Shown: positions 7,496 to 17,142, counted from the stretch's first letter. The stretch is 64,000 nt of DNA from S139-23 sp047639315 (GCA_047639315.1 JBLINQ010000003.1:21300-85299); one strand, 5' to 3'. Translations and numbers: made by a program. The notes: generated by a model not told the origin, from the letters alone.

Positions 7496-10468
7496 TCAAT
7501 TCAACCTGAGCACTTGTTCTGCCTGAGACTCGGCAGTCAACAGGAGGCGTCCAGTACGACCGTCGCCGCCTTCAACTTCAAGTGTGTGGTTTCCTTGGCC
7601 CATCGTGAAGGTCAAATAGAGCGTATTCGTTCGATACTTCTTGCGCGTACCCTCGGCGATGACTACTCCCCCAGCATCCGACAATTTGTAGGAATAGGAA
7701 GTCATCGAACCATCTTTAAGATCTTTGGCGAAGCTGAATTTCATCGCCCGCCCCTGAGAGACAGGCAAGGTCACTTCGACAGTTTGCCCAGGCGTCAAAG
7801 TGACATCCTTGGTTCGCGTTACCAGTTCTTGGCCGCCCAACTTCAAGCGGTAATGCCCAGGTGCCAGGGGCTGGGAGAGTGATGTTGGGCCAATGGCCTG
7901 GATGTTGATTGAAGATCCATCGTCTAAGCTTCGCGCATAAATAGTCGTCTTATCCCCAGCGCCGAGGCCCGGTGTATTAATCTTAACGCGCCCGGGATCT
8001 ATGAAGGCAAGGTCGCCGACGTCAAGTGTCTGCCCGTTCAGGACGACCTTTTCTTCAGATTTTTGGCTGCCATAGAGGGGTGCGCGCATGAGGAAACGAT
8101 AACGGCCCGGCGAAATATCCTTGAACTCGAAACGGCCCTCGCCATCGGCGGTCTTGATGCCTGTGCCGCCGCCCGAGACAAAGGGCTGACGCATGGCTGA
8201 GATTGTTGCGCCGCTGACTGCGCGACCATCCTTGCCGACGATGCGACCGATGATGGTTGCTACTCCGATGGCGTCATTTGGGATAACCACGCGAATGATA
8301 TCTGGGCCTGATGCCACGCCAGGGATGCTGCGAAGAGTGATGCTGTTCTTAGGTGAGCTAACGGACAGTGTGTAGCCAGAAAGGCCGGCTTCTAATCCTG
8401 TAACCTTAAACCGGCCGTTCTTATCTGATTTATCAAAACCACCGATATAGCGCTCGGAGGTGAAGGCCATCACGGAGACGCTCATCCCTTCCACCGGATT
8501 GTCGCCCTCATCGAGAACAATTCCTTGGACCGAGCCTTCCGGTTTCTTCAGCTGTGTATTCCACACAGACGGTTCGGCTGCCGTCACGACAACCGATCCT
8601 TTGGCTTCGCCGCAGTCTTTCTTTTCCGCTGTGAGTGAAGCCTTGCCAAGAACAACATTCTCAAATCGAAATTCACCCTTGGCGTTGGTGCGCATGAAGT
8701 GACTGGCTAAGTCGCCATAACGGCCCAGGTTGACCTGAACACGCTCCAAGGCCAGCCCATCAGCACCAGTGACCACACCAACCACGATGCCGCCTTTTTG
8801 GAGAATGACGCGGTGGCGTACGGTCTGCCCCTCTTTCACCTGAATCGTCTCTTTGTGAGCGGCAAAGCCGTAAGAGCGGATCACGAACTCAAGGTCCCCT
8901 GGGGCGAGGTTCTCAAGGGCGAGCCTGCCATTCTCGTCAGTCTTGTCGTCGGTTCGGCTGAATTTCATGCCCTTGTTGCCGTCAGGAAGACTGGATTGAT
9001 AAAAGTCGAATTTGCCAGCAATGCAGCGCGCACCAGCGACGGGCTCGCCTTCAAAGTCGACGACTTCCAAAACCGCACGGGCCGCCGGGCCACCTAATAT
9101 TAAATCGAGCTTCTTCTCGGCCCCAACGGACGGAAAAATCATGACCAACGCCGAGGGTAGGAAGCCCTTGGCCCGAGCTCCTAATACACCAATGGTGTCG
9201 TGCCCAAAGTTCGGCACCACAAAACGCCCATCAGCTCCAGTGACAGTGATCGGCTCCGTTTGGATTGGATGGCCGAAGTCGCCCGAGACAATCTCAGCCC
9301 CAACCACCGGCTTATCTTCTAAGGTCAAAACACGTCCAGTAATGCGCGAACCCATGGGGACCACCAAAGTGTGCTTGGTGGTCGTGCCTGCCGGTATCTT
9401 AAGGCGCGCCCTGCCGCCAACGCGGGTTGTGATGAGCGCGGTGCCAGCGGAATAAGCGGGGAGAATCAGAACGCCAGTTTGATCGGTGCGAAAAGTCTCT
9501 TTCCGAAAAAACGGGTCGGTCACACTAAAAGGCAGAAAGGAAACAGGAATGTCGGCAGCTGGCTCGCCTCCCTCGCCGTAAGTCACGGTCAATTCTAAGC
9601 GCCCAACTTCCTCGCCGAATTGATTGCGGGGAATGTCGGTAACTTCCTCCTTAGCCTTAGTTTCTTCTGACGTGGCAACAGGCTTAGCCTTTTCCGCAAC
9701 AGCCTTTTCATCTTCATCGACGTTCCGACGAGGCACCTTGGCTTCCGCGACTCCTTGTGATGCCTCCTGGTTAGAATCCAGGTCGAAATCGGCATTTTCG
9801 TTCGTGAACTGGTAGATCGTCACAGCCACGACAAGCACAAAACCCGCGGCGATCGCCACTTTCACTTTTCCGGACATGACGGCAGCTCCTTTTATGAATT
9901 CTGAAATGACAGTCGATGTTGTAGTGGATTTTATGAAGACAGCAGTGGGGACGAGAGCGAGGGCCCAGGTGTTGCGAGATCCATACTCAGAGTCGAGTTG
10001 TTGACGCAATTGCTCAAGTCCGCGCCGGGTTCGGGTGCGAACGGTCTCTTGCGGAACGCCCATCACCCGGGCAACGTCATCGTTCGCCAAACCCTCAAAA
10101 AAGACCAAGGTGATTGTTTGGCGGTAGGGCGGTTTCAGAGTCGAAACCGCTTTGACCAATCTCATTCGTACTTCACTGCGTTCGAGGATGTCTTCCGCGG
10201 ATTCTGTTGCGCGCTGCGTGGCTGACCGCGATTCGATGTCCCGTCGTCGCGTTTCATCGCGCCGCTTTCTCATGCCGCGAAACCGCAAGGCATGGGATAA
10301 CCACCCCAGCAAAGACGGGGTCTCAGAGGCTGCACCTTTGGTAGCAGACATCCAGGCATCTTGGCGCGCGTCATCGGCGTCATCTTGGGAACAGACTAAG
10401 TTCCTCGATAAACGCTCTAATTCGCCGTCGATCCGCAATAGTTCTTGGTGATCAATGTCCTTGGGCAT
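7496..10468 (-). CDS. Membrane-spanning ECF sigma factor with extracytoplasmic carboxypeptidase-regulatory-like domains
   Basis: The 990-residue protein has three parts. Residues 1-160 are an ECF sigma factor: region 2 with DDADDARQDAWMSA, region 4 with LKPPYRQTITLVFFEGLANDDVARVMGVP and the helix ETVRTRTRRGLEQL. A hydrophobic helix lies at about 202-221 (VKVAIAAGFVLVVAVTIYQF), followed by a charged linker. From about 290 to the end there are six to eight beta-sandwich modules of carboxypeptidase-regulatory/Ig-like type (repeats of GxVxxxxGxPVxGAxV ... DxxGRFxxxxLxxG). ECF factors with long C-terminal extensions are known from Planctomycetes. The topology predicts DNA-binding regions inside and a sensory stalk outside, so the sigma factor may carry its own sensor instead of an anti-sigma partner. 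Function is inferred. Confidence 0.88.
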   Translation of the reverse strand: MPKDIDHQELLRIDGELERLSRNLVCSQDDADDARQDAWMSATKGAASETPSLLGWLSHALRFRGMRKRRDETRRRDIESRSATQRATESAEDILERSEVRMRLVKAVSTLKPPYRQTITLVFFEGLANDDVARVMGVPQETVRTRTRRGLEQLRQQLDSEYGSRNTWALALVPTAVFIKSTTTSTVISEFIKGAAVMSGKVKVAIAAGFVLVVAVTIYQFTNENADFDLDSNQEASQGVAEAKVPRRNVDEDEKAVAEKAKPVATSEETKAKEEVTDIPRNQFGEEVGRLELTVTYGEGGEPAADIPVSFLPFSVTDPFFRKETFRTDQTGVLILPAYSAGTALITTRVGGRARLKIPAGTTTKHTLVVPMGSRITGRVLTLEDKPVVGAEIVSGDFGHPIQTEPITVTGADGRFVVPNFGHDTIGVLGARAKGFLPSALVMIFPSVGAEKKLDLILGGPAARAVLEVVDFEGEPVAGARCIAGKFDFYQSSLPDGNKGMKFSRTDDKTDENGRLALENLAPGDLEFVIRSYGFAAHKETIQVKEGQTVRHRVILQKGGIVVGVVTGADGLALERVQVNLGRYGDLASHFMRTNAKGEFRFENVVLGKASLTAEKKDCGEAKGSVVVTAAEPSVWNTQLKKPEGSVQGIVLDEGDNPVEGMSVSVMAFTSERYIGGFDKSDKNGRFKVTGLEAGLSGYTLSVSSPKNSITLRSIPGVASGPDIIRVVIPNDAIGVATIIGRIVGKDGRAVSGATISAMRQPFVSGGGTGIKTADGEGRFEFKDISPGRYRFLMRAPLYGSQKSEEKVVLNGQTLDVGDLAFIDPGRVKINTPGLGAGDKTTIYARSLDDGSSINIQAIGPTSLSQPLAPGHYRLKLGGQELVTRTKDVTLTPGQTVEVTLPVSQGRAMKFSFAKDLKDGSMTSYSYKLSDAGGVVIAEGTRKKYRTNTLYLTFTMGQGNHTLEVEGGDGRTGRLLLTAESQAEQVLRLN

Positions 10469-10611
10469 TTTCCTACCTTGGCGCTCACTTTTAGTGGAGT
10501 CATGAACTGGCTCCTGTCTACTTGGTCCTTGGGATGAAGACTTCGTTCCAAAATTCTCGACTAATTCTCAATTTCCACTGATCTACTCTTTCCTTTCCGG
10601 GAGATTGTCCC

Positions 10612-10728
10612 AGCATGCCAAGCATGCCAAGCATGCCTTTTTCTCTGAGCATGGTAAAACTGTGAGCTCAGAGAACTTCGCCGAGAATGGGTCGTTTCTA
10701 GCGCAACCCAAGGAAACCGCCCCTCGGC
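10612..10728 (+). promoter_or_regulatory. Structured leader upstream of scramblase-like gene
   Basis: Three tandem 9-bp units (AGCATGCCA, third copy ending in T) occupy 10612-10638. They are followed by a perfect 10-bp inverted repeat, TTCTCTGAGC (10641-10650) with GCTCAGAGAA (10666-10675). A second nested stem pairs GCCGAG (10680-10685) with CTCGGC (10723-10728) and GTTTC with GAAAC inside it. The frame of the next gene is open through this stretch from a TTG at 10605, but the nucleotide symmetry suggests a 5' leader RNA. Confidence 0.5.
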
Positions 10729-10757
10729 CAATGGATTACATCAAGAGGACGAAGGTC

Positions 10758-11345
10758 ATGAACGAAAATCTGAAGCGCAATCTGTTTCTCGTCAAAGAAC
10801 ACGTCGGCATGTTCAAAGCGGCAAACAACTATGACATTCATGATCCCGAGACCGGTGAAATCATCCTGATGTGCCGGGAAGATAATCTTGGCTTCTTCAC
10901 CAAAATGCTGCGCTTTACTGATTACAAGCGGATGACGCCCTTTGATGTCGAAGTGCGGACCCCGGAAGGGGAAACCCTCATTCGAGTTAAGCGCGGGATT
11001 TCCCTATTCCTGTCCAACGTTGAAGTTTTCGACGAGAACGATCAGTTGGTCGGCGGATTCAAGCAGAAGCTTTTCAGTATTGGCGGGGCCTTTTCCGTCC
11101 TCGACGAGAACGGCAGCCCAATTTGCGATTTGAAAGGCAAATGGACGGGGTGGGACTTCCGATTCATGGCAGGAAACAAGGAACTTGCTCATGTCTCGAA
11201 GAAATTCGCAGGCATGGCTCGAGAGTTCTTTACCAGTGCCGATAACTACGTTCTTGAAATCTCGGAAGATGTCCCAGCCGACAATAGTGCGCGCCAACTC
11301 ATCATGGCGGCAGTCATGTGTATCGACATGGTATTGAAGGAGTAA
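10758..11345 (+). CDS. Scramblase / LURP-one-related family protein
   Basis: From the ATG at 10758 (GAAGG just upstream) the product is 195 residues. It shows the beta-barrel pattern of the phospholipid scramblase/LURP-one superfamily: YDIHDPETGEIILMCRED, then TLIRVKRGISLFLSNVEVFDEN, FSVLDENGSPICDLKGKWTGWDFRF, and a hydrophobic C-terminal helix (LIMAAVMCIDMVL). In eukaryotes the family includes scramblases and the Tubby-like membrane binders. Bacterial members are common but without proven function. An in-frame start at 10605 would add 51 residues; I reject it because those residues overlap the structured leader and lie outside the domain. Confidence 0.7.
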   Translation: MNENLKRNLFLVKEHVGMFKAANNYDIHDPETGEIILMCREDNLGFFTKMLRFTDYKRMTPFDVEVRTPEGETLIRVKRGISLFLSNVEVFDENDQLVGGFKQKLFSIGGAFSVLDENGSPICDLKGKWTGWDFRFMAGNKELAHVSKKFAGMAREFFTSADNYVLEISEDVPADNSARQLIMAAVMCIDMVLKE

Positions 11346-11375
11346 GGACGGGCGGTCACGGCTGGAGCCCTATGT

Positions 11376-11387
11376 GGGGGGGGGGGG
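11376..11387. repeat. Run of 12 G in intergenic DNA
   Basis: A homopolymer of 12 consecutive G lies 31 bp after the scramblase-like gene and about 120 bp before pcnB. Such tracts are prone to slipped-strand length change and to sequencing error. Its position upstream of pcnB could affect promoter spacing, but no promoter is clear. Confidence 0.9.
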
Positions 11388-11505
11388 CGAGATCGCTGGA
11401 AACTCGCTAAAACGTGACTTTGTTGCACCGATACCCTTGGGGTTTGGACAGACAGCGTTTCCTATGATAACTTCAATTCGTAAAAGAACTTAGTACGGAA
11501 CAACG

Positions 11506-12966
11506 TTGGATTTGAGCAGTCAGAGAAGCTCGAAGCCGGCTTCGTCAGACGCGGGACAATCAGAGTCACGCCAAGAACGAACGCAAGGCTCGGGCAAAAC
11601 AAGAAGTCAGAGTGGTGCGCCCAAGGGCCGCCGCAGGCGCACTAGGGCAGCACGTCCGGTGCCGCCGGATGTCGCGGCGAGCGATGCGCTCGAAGACGGT
11701 CACGAGCGGAATATCGACCCAAAAGAATTTGGGGCGAAGATCTACAGCGAGCACGACCTTGACTTTGAAGCGATCAACGAAGACGCCATTAAGGTCTTGC
11801 GCCGCTTGAACCGCCATGGTTTTCAGGCCTACCTCGTTGGCGGTTGTGTCCGAGACCTTCTGGTCGGCCAACGCCCAAAAGATTTTGACATTGCCACCTC
11901 AGCAACGCCGCGTCAGGTCAAAGGCTTGTTCCGCAACTCGCGGTTGATCGGGCGCCGGTTCCGCTTGGTGCACGTCCATTTCGGCGGTCACATCATCGAG
12001 GTGAGTACGTTTCGCAAGGATGCGGCGAAAGAGACAGATCCCGACAACGATGATCCTCTTATCCGCAGTGACAATGTGTTCGGCAACGCTGCAGAAGATG
12101 CCCAGCGTCGAGACTTCACCATCAATGGCCTCTATTTCGACATCGAAAAGCGGGAGGTCATCGACTTTGTCGGTGGCATGCTTGATGTCAAACGGAAATG
12201 CATCGAGATCATTGGCGATCCAGAAACTCGCCTAAGGGAAGATCCGGTACGCATGCTGCGGGCTGCTAAGTTCTCAGGTCGACTAGATTTCGACTTGGCG
12301 GCAGATCTATATGACGCGATTACTGAAGTGCGGGAAGATCTCACCAAGAGTGCTGCGCCCAGACTCTTCGAAGAACTCCTTCGGCTCTTGGGTGGCGGTG
12401 GCGCCTTAGGGGCGTTTGAAGTCCTTTATGACACCCAACTTCTCGAGGTCTATCTACCAGAGGTATCAGCGTTCCTTGATGCCGACAATAAAGTCGAAGG
12501 ACTTCAGCATCGAGGCGAACAACGGTTCTGGAATTCTCTTAAGAGCCTCGACCGGGTCTGCCGTTCGGGGCGACATGTCGACACTGCCGTGAAACTTGGT
12601 GTCGTATTTTGCCACCTGTTTGACCATATCTTGCATCACAATGGGGCGCCTCCAGAGGACGGGCATCCCTCCCAATACGACATTGGTGTCATGGTAGAGA
12701 AGATCTTCGACCCCATCGGATTGCGTATGCAGATCCCCAAGCGAGATCTCTACCGACTCAAGCAGGTCATTGTAGCCTTGCGGCGCATGCTCTCGCGCAA
12801 AGCTCGGGGCCGCAAGCCGTCTCCCAACCAGTTTGTCCGCAAAGAGTACTTTCCTGATGCAGTCAAACTCCTTGACATCTACAGTCAGGGATTAGGCGAC
12901 TTCCAGGGGGAGTGCCATGCGTGGCGGGAACGTTACGAGAAGCTCGCGGGCAAACCGCTGATTTGA
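11506..12966 (+). CDS. pcnB: Poly(A) polymerase I
   Basis: This is a class II nucleotidyltransferase that adds poly(A) tails to RNA 3' ends. After a basic, disordered N-terminus (1-75) comes the head domain with YLVGGCVRDLLVGQRPKDFD, containing the catalytic GG...DxD pattern. LFRNSRLIGRRFRLVHVHFG and IEVSTFRKD follow, which are typical of PcnB rather than of CCA-adding enzymes. The RNA-binding body includes FTINGLYFD, DVKRKCIEIIGDPETRLREDPVRMLRAAKFSGRLDF, and a basic C-terminus (RKARGRKPSPNQF). The start is TTG at 11506 with GGA 7 bases upstream; a later start is possible because the first 75 residues are not conserved in the family. A bidirectional terminator separates it from icd. Confidence 0.92.
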   Translation: MDLSSQRSSKPASSDAGQSESRQERTQGSGKTRSQSGAPKGRRRRTRAARPVPPDVAASDALEDGHERNIDPKEFGAKIYSEHDLDFEAINEDAIKVLRRLNRHGFQAYLVGGCVRDLLVGQRPKDFDIATSATPRQVKGLFRNSRLIGRRFRLVHVHFGGHIIEVSTFRKDAAKETDPDNDDPLIRSDNVFGNAAEDAQRRDFTINGLYFDIEKREVIDFVGGMLDVKRKCIEIIGDPETRLREDPVRMLRAAKFSGRLDFDLAADLYDAITEVREDLTKSAAPRLFEELLRLLGGGGALGAFEVLYDTQLLEVYLPEVSAFLDADNKVEGLQHRGEQRFWNSLKSLDRVCRSGRHVDTAVKLGVVFCHLFDHILHHNGAPPEDGHPSQYDIGVMVEKIFDPIGLRMQIPKRDLYRLKQVIVALRRMLSRKARGRKPSPNQFVRKEYFPDAVKLLDIYSQGLGDFQGECHAWRERYEKLAGKPLI

Positions 12967-12994
12967 CAGAGGGGGTTCGCAGAACCAAGAGCCC

Positions 12995-13030
12995 AAAAAA
13001 AGACCTCAACGCATCGCGTTGAGGTCTTTC
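12995..13030. terminator. Bidirectional rho-independent terminator between pcnB and icd
   Basis: GACCTCAACGC (13002-13012) pairs perfectly with GCGTTGAGGTC (13016-13026) around a 3-base loop. Seven A precede the stem and TTTC follows it, so it can end transcripts from both converging genes. Confidence 0.9.
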
Positions 13031-13053
13031 TTCGTGATCTGAGTGTCAGCCAA

Positions 13054-15279
13054 CTATTTCATGCTGTCAATGATCTCATTGAGAGTTGCGCTCGGGCGCA
13101 TGGCTGCCGCGGCCAAGTTGCGATCGGGCCAATAGTAGCCGCCGATGTCAACGGCATCACCTTGGGCCTTGCTTAGTTCCGTCATGATGCTTGACTCACC
13201 ATCGGCGAGTCTTTTTGTAATCGACGAGAACTTCTTACGTAGAGTGGCATCTTTGTCTTGCGCCACCAACGCTTCGGCCCAATAGAGAGCCAAGTAGAAG
13301 TGGCTCCCACGATTATCGAGTTCGCCAACGCGCCGAGACGGAGACTTGCCGTTGAGTAACAGCTGTGTCGTTGCTGTATCGAGGGCGTCGGCCAAGAGTT
13401 GGGCCTTAGGAGCACCATGTTGCGTGGCGTAGTGTTCCAGAGAAACGGCGAGTGCCAAGAATTCTCCGAGAGAGTCCCAGCGAAGATGACCTTCTGCCAG
13501 AAATTGTTGAACATGCTTTGGTGCTGAGCCACCGGCTCCGGTTTCGAACAGGCCACCACCATTCATGAGTGGAACAATCGACAACATCTTGGCGCTCGTG
13601 CCGACTTCAAGAATCGGGAAGAGATCGGTGAGGTAATCCCGCAAGACGTTTCCCGAGACCGATATGGTGTCCAATCCCTTATTAATCCTCTCAAGGGAGA
13701 ATGTTGTCGCGTCCGCAGGCGAGAGGATTTTGATCTCAAGTCCATCGGTGTTGTGGTCGTTGAGATAGGTTTCGACTTTGGCAATCAGTTGGGCATCATG
13801 GGCACGTTCGGAGTCGAGCCAGAAGATTGCTGGGGTATCTGAAGCTCTCGCACGAGTGACCGCAAGCTTGACCCAATCGCGGATCGGTGCATCCTTTGTT
13901 TGGCAGGCTCGCCAAATGTCTCCGGCTTCAACGGCATGTTCGTGCAAGATCGTGCCATCTGCAGCAACCATGCGCACCATTCCGTCCGACGCCATCTCAA
14001 AGGTCTTGTCGTGAGAGCCGTATTCTTCGGCCTTCTTTGCCATGAGACCAACGTTGGCAACGCTTCCCATCGTTTCCGGATCAAGGGCGCCATTTTCTCT
14101 GCAGAAATCGATGACGGCCTGAAACACAGAAGCGTAACTGCTGTCAGGAATCAGGGCCTTTGTTGACTGTAAATCTCCGGCGGCATTCCACATGCACCCG
14201 CCATCGCGAATCATCGGCGGCATCGAGGCATCAATGATGACGTCACTCGGTACGTGGAGGTTGGTGATGCCCTTGTTGGAATCGACCATGGCCAAGTCTG
14301 GGCCACTCTCTAATGCAGCTGCGATGTCAGCTTCAACTTCTGCCTTCTGGTTGGCGGGAAGGCTGGCAATGCGATTGACGACGTCGCCAAGGCCGTTGTT
14401 GGCATTCACACCGATGTCGTCGAACAGGGCAGCATGTTTGGTGAAGACATCTTTGAAATATGTTTTGACCGCATGGCCGAACAAAATCGGATCGGACACC
14501 TTCATCATGGTGGCCTTTAAATGCAGGGACAAAAGGATTCCCGTCGATCGGGCATCTTCAATTTGCTCGCTCAAGAAAGCGACCAGGGCCTTCTTGCTCA
14601 TGACCGTTGCATCAACAACTTCGCCACGAAGCAAGTCTACAGACTCTTTGAGGACTGTTGTCTGTCCATCTGCAGCAACATGCTCAATCTTGGCCGAAGT
14701 GGCGGCCATGAGAGTGACGGATTTCTCGTTCGATCGAAAATCTCCAGCTCGCATGGTCGCGACGTGGGTCAAAGAATCGCCCGACCAAGGTTTCATGGGA
14801 GGCGGATTCTTCCGAGCGTATTCTTTGACGGCTTTTGGTGCCCGGCGGTCGGAGTTGCCTTCGCGAAGGACAGGGTTGACGGCGCTACCTTTGACTCGGT
14901 CATAGCGCACTTTGACATCGCGATCGACGTTGGTGGTCGGCTCATCTGGATAGTCAGGAAGGGCAAAGCCCGCTTTCTGCAATTCACCGATAGCGGCCTT
15001 CATTTGCGGAATTGAAGCGCTGATGTTCGGCAGCTTGATAATATTCGCGCTGGGCTTAAGGACCATGGCGCCCAATTCTGCCAAGGTGTCGGTTCCGGCA
15101 GCCGAGCCAAGGAAGTCTTGGAATCCTGCGAGTATGCGTGCAGCTAATGAGATGTCTCTGGTTTCGATTCCGATTCCGGCAGATCTCAAGAAAGCACGGA
15201 AGATAGGTAATAACGACTGAGTTGCCAGTGCCGGCGCTTCGTCGGTGAACGTGTAGATAATCGGTGCAGGTTGGCTCAT
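13054..15279 (-). CDS. icd: NADP-dependent isocitrate dehydrogenase, monomeric type
   Basis: At 741 residues it matches the roughly 740-residue monomeric isocitrate dehydrogenase family, which is unrelated in length to the 400-residue dimeric enzyme. Diagnostic stretches include IIYTFTDEAPALATQSLLPI at the N-terminus, NIIKLPNISASIPQMKAAI, LREGNSDRRAPKAVKEYARK, and the C-terminal GGYYWPDRNLAAAAMRPS. It oxidises isocitrate to 2-oxoglutarate and CO2 with reduction of NADP+ in the TCA cycle. The gene stands alone, converging with pcnB and divergent from the SGNH hydrolase gene. Confidence 0.96.
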   Translation of the reverse strand: MSQPAPIIYTFTDEAPALATQSLLPIFRAFLRSAGIGIETRDISLAARILAGFQDFLGSAAGTDTLAELGAMVLKPSANIIKLPNISASIPQMKAAIGELQKAGFALPDYPDEPTTNVDRDVKVRYDRVKGSAVNPVLREGNSDRRAPKAVKEYARKNPPPMKPWSGDSLTHVATMRAGDFRSNEKSVTLMAATSAKIEHVAADGQTTVLKESVDLLRGEVVDATVMSKKALVAFLSEQIEDARSTGILLSLHLKATMMKVSDPILFGHAVKTYFKDVFTKHAALFDDIGVNANNGLGDVVNRIASLPANQKAEVEADIAAALESGPDLAMVDSNKGITNLHVPSDVIIDASMPPMIRDGGCMWNAAGDLQSTKALIPDSSYASVFQAVIDFCRENGALDPETMGSVANVGLMAKKAEEYGSHDKTFEMASDGMVRMVAADGTILHEHAVEAGDIWRACQTKDAPIRDWVKLAVTRARASDTPAIFWLDSERAHDAQLIAKVETYLNDHNTDGLEIKILSPADATTFSLERINKGLDTISVSGNVLRDYLTDLFPILEVGTSAKMLSIVPLMNGGGLFETGAGGSAPKHVQQFLAEGHLRWDSLGEFLALAVSLEHYATQHGAPKAQLLADALDTATTQLLLNGKSPSRRVGELDNRGSHFYLALYWAEALVAQDKDATLRKKFSSITKRLADGESSIMTELSKAQGDAVDIGGYYWPDRNLAAAAMRPSATLNEIIDSMK

Positions 15280-15447
15280 GGTCTTCTATTCCAAAACTGT
15301 GGCTTTCAAGAGGTTTAACAGATGGTGCCATCTTCAAGCAATGGGACTCAGCTCTCTCGATGGAGGGGCTTTTGTCCGTGACTCATAGACCGTCGTCGGT
15401 ATGCTACCATCAACATCTTACCTCAGTTCGCAAAGCTATGGATTGGC

Positions 15448-17142
15448 ATGAGCACCGAGAAGCAACTTTCTCCATCAAAATCTCCGTCACGGGCTCGCCG
15501 GATAGCGATCTTCTTGTTGTCCGTGGGGTTTGCTGTGATTTTTGGCGAGGTCTTTCTCCGGTTCGTTGAACTACCTTTCGTCGAGCCCCGAGATTTTGTC
15601 GCTGGCGATGACTCCAATCGTGCGTTCGAATTCGATTTTGAGACGATGTGGCGCTATCCATTTGACCCGGTCGAAAAGTGGGGGCTAGCCGCGGCAGACG
15701 AATTCAGCAATCGGTTTGGCTGCCGAGGGTACGAGCCTGCCGAAATCAAAATGTCGAGCGATCTCCGGGTCATCTGTGTCGGCTCATCGGGTGTCGCTGG
15801 GTTCGGCTTGCCTCTTGGCTGGGCTTTTCCATCCTATCTCGAGCGCAAGCTTCAGCAGAAATACCCTCGAGCTCGAGTCGAGACAGTGCTTTGTGGGATT
15901 GCTGGCTATTCATCAGAACAACAGAGGGCTCTTCTCTTTGGGCGGCTGAAGGACTTTCGGCCCGATCTCGTCGTGTTTTTGACCGGGACGCACAATGACT
16001 TGGCGCCTGCACCAGAACGAAATGATCAAGAGAATTTGGATCGGCTACGTCCGGGGTTCTCACGCACCCTGGACCTGCTTCGATTTAAATACAGTTTCGT
16101 CAATCGGATGGTCTCGTCAACCCCCACGGTTGAGAGAGAGGGCGCTGGAGACACGGCCCTGTTACGTGTTCCCCTGCCACGCTTCAAAGACAACTTGGAT
16201 GCGATGTTTGGCTGGGTCAAAGATCAAGGGGCGCAATCCGTCGTCATTGTCCCGTCGACAAAGGACGTGAAACCGATGCGGTTGGTATACCGGGATGTGG
16301 TCACCGATGAAGCGCGTGCGCGGGGCATCCCCATCGTTGATATGGCCCAGGCGGCGCCCCAAGCCGGCGATTGGTTGGATGCCCTCCATCTGACCCGAAG
16401 CGGTCACGAATCTTTGGCGAACTCCATTTTGGGTGTTGTCTCGAGGGAGAAGTTGTTGGCGCCTAAAGAAAGCAAGTGGTTGGGAAACGCGCCCGACTTT
16501 CAGCTATTGAGCGTCGAGCCAAGATCGGTCGTTGTCGGTGGCGCTCGCCAAGTCACGCTCCAGCTGGACGGCATAAGCGAATCAGAATTGACTCGAATTT
16601 GGTGTGCGGGCCAGCTGGTGACGTTTTCTTGGGAAGGATCGGGCAAAGTTCGATTGCTACTGCCCCGGCTCATGCCGATTGAGACCGCGGCCATCGAAGT
16701 TGTGACAACCAAAGGTGCACGCGTTTTCGGAAATGCCTTGGAGATCTTGCCGCCGGAACTTGCTGTCGAATTTATCGATGCAGGCGACGATGTGCGAATC
16801 GAATTCAAAGTCGTTATGCCGGAATCAACGGAAATTGCCATCACGGGGACGGTCGCACCCAAAGAGCAATCCACCTCGACGGCAGCCGGCCCAGTATGGC
16901 TGGCTTTAAGCGATACTTGGACGCCAACAAACGCCAATCGTCGAACGTTCTTTGAAGACACAGTTTTTGCCCGTGGCCAGTCTTTCCACCAAGGCCTTTG
17001 GCTCACGTCTTGGGTTGGCAAGCGAGAGATCCCCCCGGGTACGCGCCTCGTTTTCCAGGGGCTTCTCGGCATTGTGGCGCCAGGGAATTTTCAACCTGTG
17101 AGTGTCACCAAGCCCTTTTTCTATACGGTCCCACCAAGATAG
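15448..17142 (+). CDS. Membrane-anchored SGNH/GDSL-type hydrolase with C-terminal beta domain
   Basis: An N-terminal signal anchor (about 18-40, RIAIFLLSVGFAVIFGEVF) is followed by an SGNH hydrolase domain. It shows block I VGSSGVAG with the presumed nucleophile Ser at 113, block III GTHND, and block V DALHLTRSGHE with the catalytic Asp and His. SGNH enzymes are esterases or acyl-/acetyl-transferases acting on lipids or polysaccharides. Residues from about 350 form an IPT/TIG-like beta domain (LLSVEPRSVVVGGARQVTLQL). The next gene is a glycosyltransferase, so a role in exopolysaccharide or glycan decoration is plausible but inferred. The substrate is unknown. Confidence 0.82.
   Translation: MSTEKQLSPSKSPSRARRIAIFLLSVGFAVIFGEVFLRFVELPFVEPRDFVAGDDSNRAFEFDFETMWRYPFDPVEKWGLAAADEFSNRFGCRGYEPAEIKMSSDLRVICVGSSGVAGFGLPLGWAFPSYLERKLQQKYPRARVETVLCGIAGYSSEQQRALLFGRLKDFRPDLVVFLTGTHNDLAPAPERNDQENLDRLRPGFSRTLDLLRFKYSFVNRMVSSTPTVEREGAGDTALLRVPLPRFKDNLDAMFGWVKDQGAQSVVIVPSTKDVKPMRLVYRDVVTDEARARGIPIVDMAQAAPQAGDWLDALHLTRSGHESLANSILGVVSREKLLAPKESKWLGNAPDFQLLSVEPRSVVVGGARQVTLQLDGISESELTRIWCAGQLVTFSWEGSGKVRLLLPRLMPIETAAIEVVTTKGARVFGNALEILPPELAVEFIDAGDDVRIEFKVVMPESTEIAITGTVAPKEQSTSTAAGPVWLALSDTWTPTNANRRTFFEDTVFARGQSFHQGLWLTSWVGKREIPPGTRLVFQGLLGIVAPGNFQPVSVTKPFFYTVPPR

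Noticed and set aside
10605..10757. 51-residue N-terminal extension of the scramblase-like protein
   Set aside because: It overlaps strong inverted repeats, starts with TTG and is outside the conserved domain.
11506..12966. CCA-adding enzyme rather than poly(A) polymerase
   Set aside because: The segment RNSRLIGRRFRLVHVHFG and IEVSTFR is typical of PcnB, and the basic C-terminal region fits PcnB.
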